64,000 nucleotides of DNA from Amborella trichopoda (GCF_000471905.2 NW_006499563.1:5118656-5182655), one strand, 5' to 3'; positions 10,254 to 21,260 are shown, counted from the first letter of the stretch. The notes: generated by a model not told the origin, from the sequence alone. Program-made: numbers and translations.

Positions 10254-10896
10254 GCCAAAATTCGCATTTCAGCGGGTTCATTTTCAGTTGATGAAGGCAC
10301 AACCACTTGAACACCTTTTCAAGGTCTCTCATATGAGCATCCTTCTCTTCAAATTTTACCACCAAGTCCTCTACATTACACTCCACCTCTTTGTGCATCA
10401 TGTCTTTGAAAATGGTTGTCAATTCTCTCTGATACGTGGCATCAGCATTCTTTAATCCAAAAGGCATCATTGTGTAACAGAAGACTCCTTTTGGAGTTAA
10501 GAATGTTGTGGCCTCTTCATCTACGGGCACCATTCTTATCTGATTATACCAAAAGTATCTGCCCATGAGGGAAAATATTTGATAGTGAGCTGTAGAGTCG
10601 ATGAGCATCTCAGTGAATGGCAATGGGAAGTCATCCTTGGGACAAGCGGTATTCAAATCGCAAAAGTAAAAACACACTTTGATTTGACCATTCTTCTTCT
10701 TAACCGGGACGACATTTTCTAGCCATTTCGGGTATTTGACTTCTCGGATGAAACTTTCTTGTTTGAGCTTGGTTATCTCGACTTCTATTTGCATTTCAAG
10801 ATTAGGCCTGGACCTTCTAGATTTTCGTTTGACAAGTTTGATAGTCAGATCAATGCCAAGATGGTGAGTAGCAACCTGAGGGTCTAAACTAGGCAT
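10243..10896 (-). pseudogene. pol: D: reverse transcriptase, catalytic box mutated
   Basis: 217 open codons starting MPSLDPQVATHHLGIDLTIK. RT blocks include FIREVKYPKWLENVVPVKKK, CFYFCDLNTACPKDDFPLPF and MPFGLKNADATYQRELTTIF. The YVDD box is replaced by NVED (ECNVEDLVV), so the enzyme would be dead even though the frame is long. The natural reading frame extends upstream across the C insertion: DIFSWHFHE lies between 30505 and 10897 once C is taken out. Confidence 0.9.
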
Positions 10897-10915
10897 CTCA
10901 TGAAAGTGCCAAGAA

Positions 10916-10920
10916 AAGAC
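10916..10920. repeat. Target-site duplication of C, left copy
   Basis: aagac immediately precedes the 5' LTR. The right copy after the 3' LTR is aagat (30500-30504), one mismatch in five. Ty3/gypsy integrases typically make 5-bp duplications. Confidence 0.8.
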
Positions 10921-12196
10921 TGTTTGAACATATTTTTCATCACCTTAGTCCCTGGTAGGAAGCAGGTCAATAAAGCTTGCAAAACAGTGGAAAATTTTTG
11001 ACAATCTCAGAATGGCCCCAGAAATGCTCAAGATCGTCATTATTACTTCAAAAGACCACCTGCCAAGTTTCATCACGATCAGACATGTCTATGACAGTGA
11101 ACACATAAAAAGAGTTTTCGAAAAATTGGCCTCTTACACTCGGAAACGGATCCTACAACTGCAGGTAGAGTTTTAGTGTCTCAAATCCCAATGGGACAAT
11201 CGTCATTGAATTCAGCACGGTCGAAAACCCCTATGAGCAAAGTTTCGGCTTGATCAGACCCTCCAGAACAAAGACATGAAAAAAACATTGAAATAGGAGT
11301 GGTCACACACTATTCTCGTATGGCCTCACTGTACCAAAACACCATTAAAGGTGGTTGTTTTTACAGTCATGGGTAGTCACTTTCGAGGCTCATAACTCAC
11401 TTGTCCTAAGTCAAATTGCATCCAAATCTGGTGAGCATATTCGTCTCATCAAGACGAACAATTTGATACGTGGCACACCCTGAGACAATGTTCTAGTAGG
11501 GAGAAAAGCTAGAGGGAAGTTGCCGATCTGTGAAGAAGTTGTAGAAAATTCAGCAACGAAACGCCTTGCTTGATGAACCAAATCATGACACTCGTACAAC
11601 ATATTGACGCAAAACCAATTCCATTGTGTGCGAAAGGTTCAGGGCTGTCATTGAACCGAACCATATACATGATGGACGATTAGATTTCATGCACGAAGAG
11701 GACAAAGTTATTGAAATTCCAACCGCCGAATTTTAGATTCCGACCAAAACTCAAAAGTTGCGAAATCTTCATTCGGGCTCCAAATCGCGTTCCGGTTGTT
11801 GCCACGCGATCATGACTAACTTCAATCGCAGGGCAACAACTTTCAAACAAATTTGTTTCAAACAACTTTCACGAGAGAATTTGTCGGCTCATGATCATGA
11901 CTCAAAAAGATGATTTATGGCTCGAAGTTAGTATCAAAACAATCGTCATGTCAAGCCCTACAAGAAAACAATAATCTTTCGATCAATTAAGTATCAGAAC
12001 AACCTCGCGTCAGCCACGGAAGATCACGCAAGTTCTCGGGTTGCCACAGGGACTGTTCTAGAATTCCACACAATGTTAAGCAGGGGCAAAACCGGCCTTT
12101 TGCACCTATTTTTAGATATTTTTTTAATTCAATTAAATCTTAATTTTTAGTAATTAGGTCTAATTTTGATCAATCTACTCATGTTTGGGCACAACT

Positions 12197-12205
12197 CTAT
12201 ATAAA
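12197..12205 (+). promoter_or_regulatory. C: LTR TATA box
   Basis: CTATATAAA, followed by CATGCACTGCCTCATCG. D's LTR has CTATATAAA then CAGGCATTGCCTCAT at the matching place. E has the degraded CTATATGTA at 46980-46988. The transcript would start about 30 bases downstream. Confidence 0.75.
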
Positions 12206-12362
12206 CATGCACTGCCTCATCGTAAAAGGACCCCCCCACCACCTCTCGGTCTTGAGTTGATTTTTTGAGAAGATTGAATAGAAATTTCGATTCCTTACTT
12301 CAGCCTATGAGTACGTCTTGGAGAGAGAGAGAGAGGAAAGAGACAAAAAAGGCCTGTAGTCT

Positions 12363-12640
12363 TTGAGCAGACAATTTTCCCTCTCTCTTTTCTTTCTCCC
12401 TTTCTCTCTTCTCTCTCAACTCTCTCTCTTTCTTCTCTCTCTCTCTCTTTCTTCTCTTTCTCTCTTCTTTCTCTTTCTCTTCTCTCTCTTCTCTCTCACC
12501 CTCTCGCTCTGTCTCTCTCTCTTTCTTCTCTCTTTCTCTCTCTGCTTTCTCTTTCTTCTATTTCTCTCTCTTTCTTTCTTCTCTCTCTTTCTCTCTTCTT
12601 CTCTATCTCTCTCTCTTCTTCTCCCTCTTTGTCTACTAGT
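12363..12640 (+). repeat. C: CT-rich microsatellite in LTR
   Basis: Nearly pure pyrimidine, mostly CTCT and TTCT words, just after the inferred transcription start. D's LTR has the matching block at 36225-36660 (GA-rich on plus), and E a short one near 47160-47215. Open frames through it are not genes. Confidence 0.9.
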
Positions 12641-13120
12641 CAGCGAGACCTAGCACCGGTTGGTTTTCTCTCTATTCGTCTACCAGTCAGTGAGACTTAG
12701 TGCCGGTTGGTTTTCTTTCTATTCCTCTATTAGTCGGCGAGACCTAGCACCGGTTGGTCTTCCTCTTCTTGCTCTATCAGTCGGTGAGACCTAGGACTAG
12801 TTGGTCTTCTCTCTCTTCTTCTATTAGTCGGCGAGACCTAGCGCTGGTTGGTCTTCTCTCTCTTTGTCTATCAGTCGGTGAGACTTCGTGCCGATTGATT
12901 TCCTCTCTCTTTGTCTACCAATCGGCGAGACCTAGCACCAGTTGGTTTTCTCTCTCTTCTTCTACCGATTGACAAGGCCTAGCACCTTTTGTCTTTTCTC
13001 TCTCTACCAGTCGGTGAGGCCTAGTGCCGGTTGGTATACTCCCTCTCTTCTTCTATCAGATGGCAAGACTAAGCGCTAGTTGGTTCCCTTCCTCTCTTCT
13101 TATCTGAAAAAGTTGATGAA
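12641..13120 (+). repeat. C: ~47-50-bp tandem array in the 5' LTR
   Basis: About nine units of the type CAGTCGGTGAGACCTAG..CCGGTTGGTCTTCTCTCTC. The 3' LTR carries the same array at 29230-29800 and D a diverged version at 35840-36210. The core AGCACCGGTTG recurs in non-LTR arrays of the same elements. Confidence 0.85.
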
Positions 13121-13926
13121 GCCTAGCTCTAATTGCTTCCTCTCTCTCGCATCTCCTAAAACAGTCGGAGATGTCTAGTGCCGACTACATCTCCTCTTCC
13201 TTCTTCTCTCTCCTTCTGTCTGTCCCCTTCTTCTGCTCATCTACCGCTCTCTTGTTCGACCAAGAGGGATTGAGGTTAGCATCTCATGGTAGTCCCCTCG
13301 TCTTGCCGTAATGTTGTTGCGTCAGGTTCGCTTGGCCCGCTTTACTGCCACAACAGACCGATCATTATGCCGAGCTAGTCGATATCAGCAATAACGTCGA
13401 GTAGCGATCACATGAGCAGGTCTTAGTTACCAAGGCAGTTTTTCACCCACGTTATGTCAATTATCCACCAGCCTAGTCATTGCCCTAACCTTCTATCTTG
13501 GTCGAATCCTTCTCTCCCCCTGTCTTTCTTTCTTCGTTTTGAATACGCCTGCTTGCATACGTTCATAAAAGAGGAAATGGGAGAGGCCTGACCCATCTGT
13601 CTCATAACTTTTTCCATATATGTGTGTGATTGCAGAAAGCAGAAAATAAGAAGAATAAGAGCCAAGGAAGGTGATTTCGAACTAGTTTCATTATTGGGGG
13701 ACTTTCTTTGTGATCTAAGAGGGCGCCCACTTGGGTCAGCTCGAGTAAGTCTTGAACCCACCTTTTAAATTCCTCTCTCACCGGTTAGTAACACCTGCCC
13801 CCATTTTTGAACGAGGTTCCAGAGAAAGCGAACTCACAAACATCTCGGGTCTTTCTCGAAACCTGAGACTCGAGTCCCCCGATCCTCCAGGGATCCGAAG
13901 GGCGAGATCGAGACATCTAACCAACT

Positions 13927-13944
13927 TGGTGACTCCACTGGGGA
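13927..13944 (+). other. C: primer-binding site (tRNA-Arg)
   Basis: TGGTGACTCCACTGGGGA, three bases after the LTR end. It matches the complement of the 3' end of plant tRNA-Arg(ACG), recalled as TGGCGACTCCACTGGGGA, at 17 of 18 positions. tRNA-Arg priming is known for Ogre-type Tat elements. Confidence 0.9.
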
Positions 13945-15529
13945 CTTACTACCCCTTAGTCGGATAGTTCTTGTTTGGCTAGTTTCTTCTTTATCTGCTT
14001 TTATCATCTTTTCACATTCACTTATGGTTGTTGGGTTCTATAACCCATTCATCCAGATAGGGGATTTTCTTATCCCCTTATTCCAGACTGTTTGTAGGGA
14101 ACAAGGTCCTTCAACTTTGTTCCCGACCATCCTCTTGTGTAAAGATCCCTTGTCTAGCTCCCAAGTCTTAACGTGGACTAGTGTGAGGAGGGACATGAAG
14201 GTCCCTCACTCCCCATCTCTTCGCTCAGGTGGAAATACTACCAAAGCGCCTTGCATGAGCGGCACTTATACTGCCCCACACGGCATGCACCTAGCCACTT
14301 GCAAGTCACTTACCGATCATGTTTCTGAGGTATGCAGGAAGTCTGTCCAGTCCCTTTTGGTAAAAGGAAAGAGAGTTGCCATTGCTTATGTGGGTCACCA
14401 GAAGGCTACCCCGCACATTGGTAAAAGGAAAGAGAGTTGCCATTGCTTATGTGGGTCACCAGAAGGCTACCCCGCACATTCCTACACCAGGGTTCTCTAT
14501 CCCTAGAGGCTCAACACCGAGAGGCGGAAACCCCACGGTCTCCACCCCTTACATACATCACAAGACTCGTGGGTCACCCACTCAAGTCACAATTTAGGGC
14601 AACCCTTTTGTACCTCGAGTCGGTGTCTAAGATCGAACCTTCTAAGGCTAGATCTTGCACATGCCACTCATATGCATCTCACTACTCGGGGCAACGCCAT
14701 TATTGCGCCTACCCGAGTACAAAGGAGATGACCTCCTCGTCCTCCTCCCATGCACACACAAGCGCACTTTGTAAGGGACAGGCCTACACCTATTTTTGTA
14801 ATGACACCAGCTCGCAGTTCTCGGCTTCTTAAGGCCAGCTCACCTGCACGAGCCCGGGGGGGACACCCAAGTCCCCCATGATCCTTCTTCAAGGGGTGCA
14901 TAGGTGTTGTCATCTCAGGCCTCTCTTCGTCCTCGACTCAGGCATCCTTATGAGTCAACCCTGCTCCCGCTTGCTCCTTCTTCATCAAGCAAGCACCTTC
15001 AGCCTTAGTACTCAAAGGTTTTCCCTAAGAGTATCATCCTGAAGCAGCCCAACACTTTGGTCATGTCTCTGGAGGTAATAAGAGAGCTCGGGGCATAGAC
15101 ATCACAGAAGATCGAGTCCTTCATCCTTCTCGGCCCAAGATGACTCCAGTTCCTGGCCCTAATCATTTGCCACACCTGATGGAGACAGCTCTCTCCAATG
15201 CAAGAAGAGTTAACCAATCGCAACCTAGATCATAGTTTTGGCAAGAGGTCCATCAATACCTCAAGGCTAAATGCGATAGAGGTCTACAAATTTTCACTCT
15301 GGAGGTGACCATGGCAGTCAAAACAGCTAATTTTGATGAACCCCTTCACCTGAATCCCTTCTAACCCCTTCAAATAATAAAGCCTAAAGAAGAACTCTAT
15401 GATCCCTATGTGTTGGTTACTGTCACAGCAGAAGACCCAGCCACTCACCAACGACGGTCCTAAGACCGTCGTGAATCGGCCCCACACCCACGGTCCCAAG
15501 ACTGTCGAGAACCGGTCCAAACGGGATCT
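13945..15529 (+). other. C: untranslated leader between primer site and gag
   Basis: About 1.6 kb with no convincing gene. A 61-bp unit is duplicated without a mismatch at 14359-14419 and 14420-14480. D's leader (33324-35032, minus) is collinear and has the unit once. Long leaders are usual in Tat/Ogre elements. Short frames here differ between C and D and are not supported. Confidence 0.6.
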
Positions 15530-16480
15530 GTGTACAAAAGTCAAGTGCAGTCAGGGCATGCTGACCCCTTACCGAGTGACTTACCATGTCTAACCCGTCA
15601 AGCTCGCAAACCTTCTATCGCCACTAACATTGACTTCCCTAGAGAAACGATCAGCCTAATGATCGTAAGCGAGCCCAGTGATGCGCAGGAGTATTGCATG
15701 AACAAGTTTGAGGATATGGTGTGCGTGATGATGGAAAAGATCGATCGTATTGTCGCTACACGCCAGTTGGCAAGCCATGTGGTCAATTGCAATCACTCTG
15801 ATGGTATACCTCCACGGGAGCCTCCTCCATCTACCTTGCAGAACAATTTTGTTCCTCATCCGGTCTCTCAGTCTGATATTGACACTATGGTCACCCATAG
15901 CCTAAAGAACAGAAAAATTCCAGGCTTGCCGCGGGCGACGCCTTATCAAAGGCCATACCCCTCCTATATTGATCAAGTCTGGTTCCCCTGAAACTATGAG
16001 AAAGGGAAGTTTCCTCTATTCAGTGGAACCACCTCCCCAAACCAACATATTGCCTACTTCCAGGCAGCAAGTCGGGAAATGGTAGCTGACAGGAGTCTTC
16101 TTCTTTGTCAATTCGTCGAGACCCTTGATGGCCTGGAATTTCAATGGTATGCCCGACTTCCTCCAAACTAGGTCCATACATGGGAGGAGATGGAGAAACT
16201 GTTCTACCAATGCTTCTATGAGGTCGAGAGAGAGGTTCAAACCATCAAGCTTCTCACCCTGACTCAAGACCCCGATGAGCCTGAAGATTAGTTCATATCG
16301 AGATGGAGAAACTTAGCTTCCCGCCATCCTAAGAAGGAAGTAGTCTAAGCTTGCATGTGGAATATGCGACTTGAAATAGTTCTACATGTCGAGGCCTCCA
16401 ATTCGACCTCCATATCAGAGTTGATCCCTAAATCAGTTTGCATAGAAGTCTTTCATGCCATCATGGTGTAACCCAACAGC
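15530..16480 (+). pseudogene. gag: C: Gag capsid region
   Basis: Readable Gag with several stops: a region around DAQEYCMNKFEDMVCVMMEK, then RPYPSYIDQV, GKFPLFSGTTSPNQHIAYFQ, FQWYARLPPN, EEMEKLFYQCFYEVEREVQT and LTQDPDEPED. These are the blocks of the retrotransposon Gag capsid domain, which assembles the particle. Stops near 15989, 16169, 16290 and 16346 disable it. D has the same region better preserved at 32602-33323 on the minus strand, which confirms the frame. Confidence 0.85.
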
Positions 16481-17155
16481 CATCTAACAGTTCAGCAAGT
16501 AATCGAGGCAATGGTAGCTCTCGGAATAACACACGGGGCAGCCAATAAAAAGGGATAATCAGTACAGCCATCATGGTCACTGATTGAAAGAAGGATTCCC
16601 CTCCAAACTTTGGACATCTTTAAAGGGGTAACGACAGCAATAGTAACACCGCTGGATGGAAAGCATCAACCGTTGTACAATTGGGTACCTCCACCAGCCA
16701 ACTTTGATCAGAATGATTACATCTCCAGGCATAAGAATAAGGTTTATCCCTTCGAGAAGGAATGGGACCCTGCATTGTTCCAGTTATTATTGGAGCAGAA
16801 TATGATCCAGCTTCCAAAAACCAAAGTCCCCAAGAAATCTGGCCTTGACGATCAGGCAAATTATTGTGCTTACCATCGGAGGATTAATCATCCTACAGAT
16901 GACTGTTACACGTTGAAGGACATCATTGGGGCCATGATTCAAAAGGGTCTGATAAAGCTTGAAGACCTAAAGAAGGCCTTCAGAGTAGCTGAGGCCTCCC
17001 ATCTTGTAGCCATTAAGGAGGAGTATGAAGTGCATGGAATTCTCTACACCTTCTTCATTATAATGCTTCAGGAAGGCATAATCACACCAAAGCAGGCAAG
17101 GCAACTGCTTTGCCTTGTTAAGGGGACTGAAGATCGGTGGTGTCCATACCATTAG
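16481..17155 (+). pseudogene. gag: C: Gag C-terminal region with zinc-knuckle-like motif
   Basis: 181 open codons from 16610. Near residues 84-103 is YCAYHRRINHPTDDCYTLKD, a C-x2-H/x-H/C arrangement typical of the modified nucleic-acid-binding motif in Tat Gag proteins. It is followed by LIKLEDLKKAFRVAEASH. D's equivalent (31996-32586) has the same order. The protein would help package the element RNA. It ends at a TAG at 17153, after which related sequence continues in frame. Confidence 0.8.
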
Positions 17156-17936
17156 ATAAGAGGTCATTACATATCAGAATGCACAACTTTCCTTGACATA
17201 TTCACAAAGAAGATGTGGGAGTATCAAGAATTCTACAATCTTCTCGTAAGCAATCCTCAAATCACTTCCTCATCGGGGTAAAAAGATCTCACAAGGCAGG
17301 ACCTTCCCATCAATGACTTAGATCCTTCAGAACCCTCAACTTCCCAGCCATGGATGATCTACCATGGCCGAAGCAGACTCAAGTATTTGAGGCGAGAAGT
17401 AGTTTGTCAAGTTAAGGCTATTCACCAGCCCATCAAGATGAATCACACATTACCTCGAAAAACCAGAATAAGAATGGCACCAAGGAATACTCGCTGAAGA
17501 AACAAGACCTATCAACCCATAGTTGAATAGGAATTTCTCAAGTCCCTTCCTTCGTTACAAACTTTGCTGGACTTCATCCCTGGATCTATCCTTTTTCCTT
17601 CTTTATCCTGTCAAGAAGACGTCCCCGTGCCATCTTCCACTCAGCAAACGTCTAATGAGGGTGACGATGTTAAAAGCACTCCCCAACGGTCTGAGTAAGG
17701 GAAAGGCCTAAAAGATCCCCTGCACCCATCCAATCCTGATGATGATGTAAAAAATTGTGCAGATCGGTCTGATGAGGGAAACTACCTTAATAGTCCCCCT
17801 CTTTCCAACCCTTCTCCACCTTCTTCCCGTGCTTCTCATTTTCTTATGTCTTTTGCAGATACGACCTCGATGTCCCCAAACCAAGATCGCTGTGCAATTA
17901 AGTCCCTCTTTACCCTAACCTGCTCCTCAACCCAAT
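17156..17936 (+). pseudogene. C: Gag-protease linker
   Basis: Begins RGHYISECTTFLDIFTKKMW, then DLPINDLDPSEPSTSQPWMI, then a serine/proline- and acidic-rich stretch (EGDDVKSTPQ, DRSDEGNYLNSPPLSNPSPP). No known domain. Several stops. The segment 17560-17750 appears in D (31379-31570) in the wrong orientation relative to its flanks; the frame here is continuous, so C probably keeps the original order. Confidence 0.6.
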
Positions 17937-18760
17937 ATGACCACCAAATCAATGGTAGGGTTAGGAACACAAGGCCTTGATCAAGAGAACGTGAAATATG
18001 ATGTGACAGGGCATCTACGGAAGCTTTCAGCCCTTCTCAGTGTCTACGATGTCCTCATGCTTTCAAAGGATTATCAGATGGATTTCGTTCAAATTCTCTC
18101 TAACCCAAAAGTGTACGAGATCGAAGTAGAACCTATCGAGGTAGACCGGATAATTCTACATGGATGTATGCCAATTGTCTTTTCAGAAGACGATTTGCAG
18201 CTAGGGGAAAAGTTTCATAATCACCCTCTCTTTGTTTCTGACGAATTACATGAATGCCCCATCAACCAAATCATGTTAGATGGAGGATCGGCAGTCAACC
18301 TCATTCCAAGAAGGATTCTAACTCGATTGGGGTTGGGGTCCTAAGATCTTACCCCGACCCACATCACAGTTCAGGGGTTTAACCAATCAGGAGAGAAGCC
18401 AGCTGGCACGATACGCCTCTGTTTTAAGATTGGTGAGCTGAACGATTACACCCAGTTCCATGTAATCGACACCGACACTTCTTACAATATTCTCCTCGGT
18501 TGGCCACGACACCATGATCAGGGGGTGGTTCCATCAACTTTGCACCAATGTTTCAAATACAGACGGGAGGCAGCATACGGTCTATGCTAACAAAAGACCA
18601 TTCCTTGTGGTCGAACTCATTATGCAGATGCAAAATATTACTTCACCGATTTGGCCCCTCCTCAGGAGCCAAACGATCGGGGTCACAAGTTTACAATCAA
18701 GACATTGTCTTCTCCCTATGAAGATATTGAGAGAACACTGATAGACATGTTCAAGGAAGA
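17937..18760 (+). pseudogene. pol: C: aspartic protease
   Basis: The active-site motif is MLDGGSAVNLIP (around 18271-18306), where the usual D-S/T-G is DGG. Downstream in shifted frames come GFNQSGEKPAGTIRLCFKIG, FHVIDTDTSYNILLGWP and VVPSTLHQCFKYRR; the last two are hallmarks of Tat/Ogre proteases. The enzyme would cut the polyprotein. A stop at 18342 and frameshifts near 18500 disable it. No protease is recognisable in D. Confidence 0.85.
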
Positions 18761-19504
18761 AGAAAGGTAGGGCAGAATTTTACCCCTAACTACTCTTCGT
18801 TCCAAGATCCCAACCATCGTCCCTCAAGAAACTCCTTCTTCATTAAAAAAAAAGTCCTTACCCTCTGCCACCAATTCTGAGCCACCTTGGCCAGAAAATG
18901 AACCAGAAGTCATTCCTAAGATCATACAAGCGATGGGGGTAGAATTCCTACCTCCAAGGGTCACCTATACGTTGGACCATCAGAAAAAGTCCTGCATATC
19001 CCCATTGCACTCTTGAAAGCCAAAGCAGCGCGACAATCGCCACGAAGAGTCTTTCAAAATCGAATTGCTATAAGTTTAAAGGATGTTCTTCAGATAGTTG
19101 TCCAGCAAAAAGTTTTACTTTTCCTCGATCTCTCAAGAGAGAAGTTCGGAGAAGGGAAACTTCCTTCCCCTCAAGGGCAGGATCCTTTAGCAAACTTGAG
19201 AACCGAAGTGCATAGCGTCCAGAGCCAATTGGAGGTCATGTGTATCGCTTCAAAGCATCTCAAAGAGTTTGTCCCAAAGGCTAAAAGCTATGATGATCTT
19301 GAAGTAAACACACCATTAATGGAGGCCGAAGCCCCCCCTGACTGGACTATCTATAGCAATCAGGCTCAACCAATCATGAGGAAAATGAACTATGAGGCTT
19401 TGGCCAATCGGACATTGAAAGGAGAAAAACTAATGACCCCCTATTTCAAAGCTATCCAAGCCACGACAGCTCATCACGAGGCTAAACAAGGCTTGAGGTA
19501 TTAG
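18761..19504 (+). pseudogene. C: post-protease region ending at the pol deletion
   Basis: PENEPEVIPKIIQAMGVEFL and, from 19013, a 163-codon frame (MKAKAARQSPRRV to AKQGLRY). I do not recognise a domain. It includes a weakly helical glutamine/leucine-rich part (LRTEVHSVQSQLEVMC). In intact Tat elements RT should follow the protease; here it does not. The frame may be protease-RT linker or a fragment left by the deletion of RT-integrase. Confidence 0.4.
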
Positions 19505-19674
19505 TCTCTTGAGACAATGGAAGTGTCGAGTGGCATTCAAAGAATCACATGAAGTGCAGCAAAAGTAAAGAGAAAATGAAGTCATGCAATAAAGTCAATC
19601 AAAAGAGAGCACTTTATTCATCAGTAAAACGTTTTTACAGGTGCTAAAGAAAAAAAAGGGGGAGAATGAAATGC
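19505..19674. terminator. C: facing poly(A) signals between sense and antisense ORFs
   Basis: AATAAA on the plus strand at 19588-19593 and on the minus strand at 19613-19618, 20 bp apart. The minus signal sits in CGTTTTACTGATGAATAAAG, close to CGTTTTACTGCAATAAAAAG at D's antisense end (7574-7593, +). The site separates the sense gag-protease frame from the antisense PMD frame. RT, RNase H and integrase are missing at or near this junction. Confidence 0.5.
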
Positions 19675-20540
19675 TCAGAAATGATCAATAATCCTATTGA
19701 TCTCAATGTTGCATGCTTCAGGAGAAGTCTCAGTGCCTTGAACATGTGCCTTCAGCTCCGCCACTGTTTGAGTCGCTTCTGTCATCACCACAGTTTCCGA
19801 CTCAATTGTGCCATCAAGTTCGGACAAATCTGTGACCAAAGAGGCCCTCATGGCCTTCCTTTGAGCCATCTTCGTCTCAAGGCCTTGACTTCTTCCTTCA
19901 GTATTCGCATTGCCTCCCAAACTTCAATCATTCTCTTAAAGCTTCCTTGCGCCTCCTTCTGGAGTTCCTGTTGGTGTTTCTCAATACAAGCATCTATCTT
20001 CTTGTGACTGTGAAGATTAACTCTTCCAAGAAGGCTACCCTTCTGGTTTCTTCCTCATGATGCAGCACTCCCACCATCAGTTCTCCAACTCATTTAAAGT
20101 TGCATCGAAATGAGAAAGCACCTCTGGTGCCGTCCCAACTCCAGTAGTCCCAACAAACTCCCTCAGTGGCCAAACCTTCTCCCTCTAGCCCTGGAGGCCT
20201 GCTCTAAGCATGCCTTCAATCATGCTGGAAACACCACAAAAAATAGGGCTGGACGGTGCTGCTAAGGCCACCACTGCAGAAGACACCTCGAGCTTAAGGA
20301 CTGAGCTTGTTGAAGCGATAGCCATCTGAGCCACTGGTGCCTTTGAAACGAGGGCAAAGCCTAGAGCACCTTGCCCCTCAGGTTCATAAGCAGCCCTAGT
20401 CTCAATCTTCGCAGGCTCTTTAAGGCCAGCCTCCCTGTCATGACCCTCTCTTACGGGGGGACCTCCACTTCTATCTCAACAGACTGGAGAGGAACTTGTT
20501 TCCTTTGCTCTTCACTCTCTTAAACTGTCACCTCAGCGTC
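19675..20540 (-). pseudogene. C: antisense ORF, C-terminal helical region
   Basis: C-terminal part of the antisense PMD protein. 19920-19675 reads LETKMAQRKAMRASLVTDLS, VVMTEATQTVAELKAHVQGT and similar heptad-like sequence suggestive of a coiled coil. E has a comparable end (38056-37841: QQLEGSQLSSLESSLLHYHE). Stops interrupt it. No enzymatic motif seen. Confidence 0.5.
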
Positions 20541-21260
20541 ATCAAGTTCAGGAATTGCCCTTCTCTTTAGCCTTTGCCAGCTGACTCATCCCTAGCAATG
20601 GATTCCTCCACACGACCCTCATCTTCAACAGCCAGAACTTTGGCCACAAAGAGCTCGACCCCCTCATCTTCGTGACTCGTGACCATAGGAGCAACAACCT
20701 CTTAGTGCTCGGGCACGTCATCAACTCTAGGCTCTTCTTCTTGTGCCGCAACCCCTGCCTCAGTCAAGGCACTAAACTCCTCATGCATGGAAGCTACATA
20801 GACATCAGAGGCCTCTCTAGAGCAGTTGCTTCGGGGCTTTCATCCTCATCAGTCTCCATCCTGGCCGCCTCTGACTCAGGAGCTTCCCATGGACTCGAGG
20901 GCTCCTCCCTAAGATCTTTAGTTCCCTCTCGATCAGAAGCAATGTCAATAGGCTTAGAGCTCTTGGAGTCGTCTGCCTCTATTTTTGAAGAAAAAGAAAA
21001 CATTTTAGCAGAAGCAGAAGATGGTTCAGAAAGCACAAAGGGGGATACTAGATGAATTCTTAAAAGATCAGAAGAGGAAGGGCTACCTCCTGGTTTTGAC
21101 ACCACAGGGAGCTTGTCGCTCTTCCGCCTCCGAGTATGCCCACTACCTGAAGACGCTACATCGGTGACCACAGCAGTCGGGCGCTTTCTTTTCTTTCCCC
21201 TTACCGGAGTAGGAACTGTCACCTCAGATCCACCCACCAACAAATTTTTCGTGGGAACCG
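20541..21260 (-). pseudogene. C: antisense ORF, basic and acidic middle region
   Basis: 150 open codons (21243-20794) begin with VTVPTPVRGKKRKRPTAVVT and HTRRRKSDKLP, two basic clusters that look like nuclear localisation signals. A serine- and acid-rich stretch follows (SEPSSASAKMFSFSSKIEAD, APESEAARMETDEDESPEAT). E has the same plan: KGKKRKQVVAPDPIKEKKKK, then an acidic tail. The low-complexity region joins the PMD to the coiled-coil end. Confidence 0.55.

Larger units (their letters stand above)
4315..10920 (-). mobile_element. Element D, 3' part: pol and repeat-rich tail
   Basis: Reads from the C insertion point (10920) leftwards: RT, two RNase H domains, integrase, then a 3.3-kb tail with an antisense promoter and three kinds of tandem array. 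No 3' LTR is present; at 4314/4315 D's array runs straight into the tail of A. Its 5' part is at 30500-37778. Joining the two across C, with one target-site copy removed, gives continuous Tat polyprotein sequence. Confidence 0.85.
10921..13923 (+). repeat. C: 5' LTR (3003 bp)
   Basis: Starts TGTTTGAACATATTTTTCAT, ends CTAACCA. U3 runs to the TATA box at 12197; downstream come a polypyrimidine block, an array of GGCGAGACCTAGCACCGGTT units, and a conserved end block with GTAAGT at 13745-13750. The 3' LTR of the same element (28095-30499) is shorter because it lacks about 650 bp including TATA and the pyrimidine block. The start and end were fixed by comparison with that LTR, with D and E, and by the target duplication. 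Confidence 0.9.

Noticed and set aside
4315..10920. A/D palindrome as an assembly duplicate
   Set aside because: The arms differ at about one base in five and carry different lesions (29-bp duplication only in A; YVDY versus NVED).
12363..12653. Plus-strand 96-codon frame
   Set aside because: Same cause: CT microsatellite in C's LTR.
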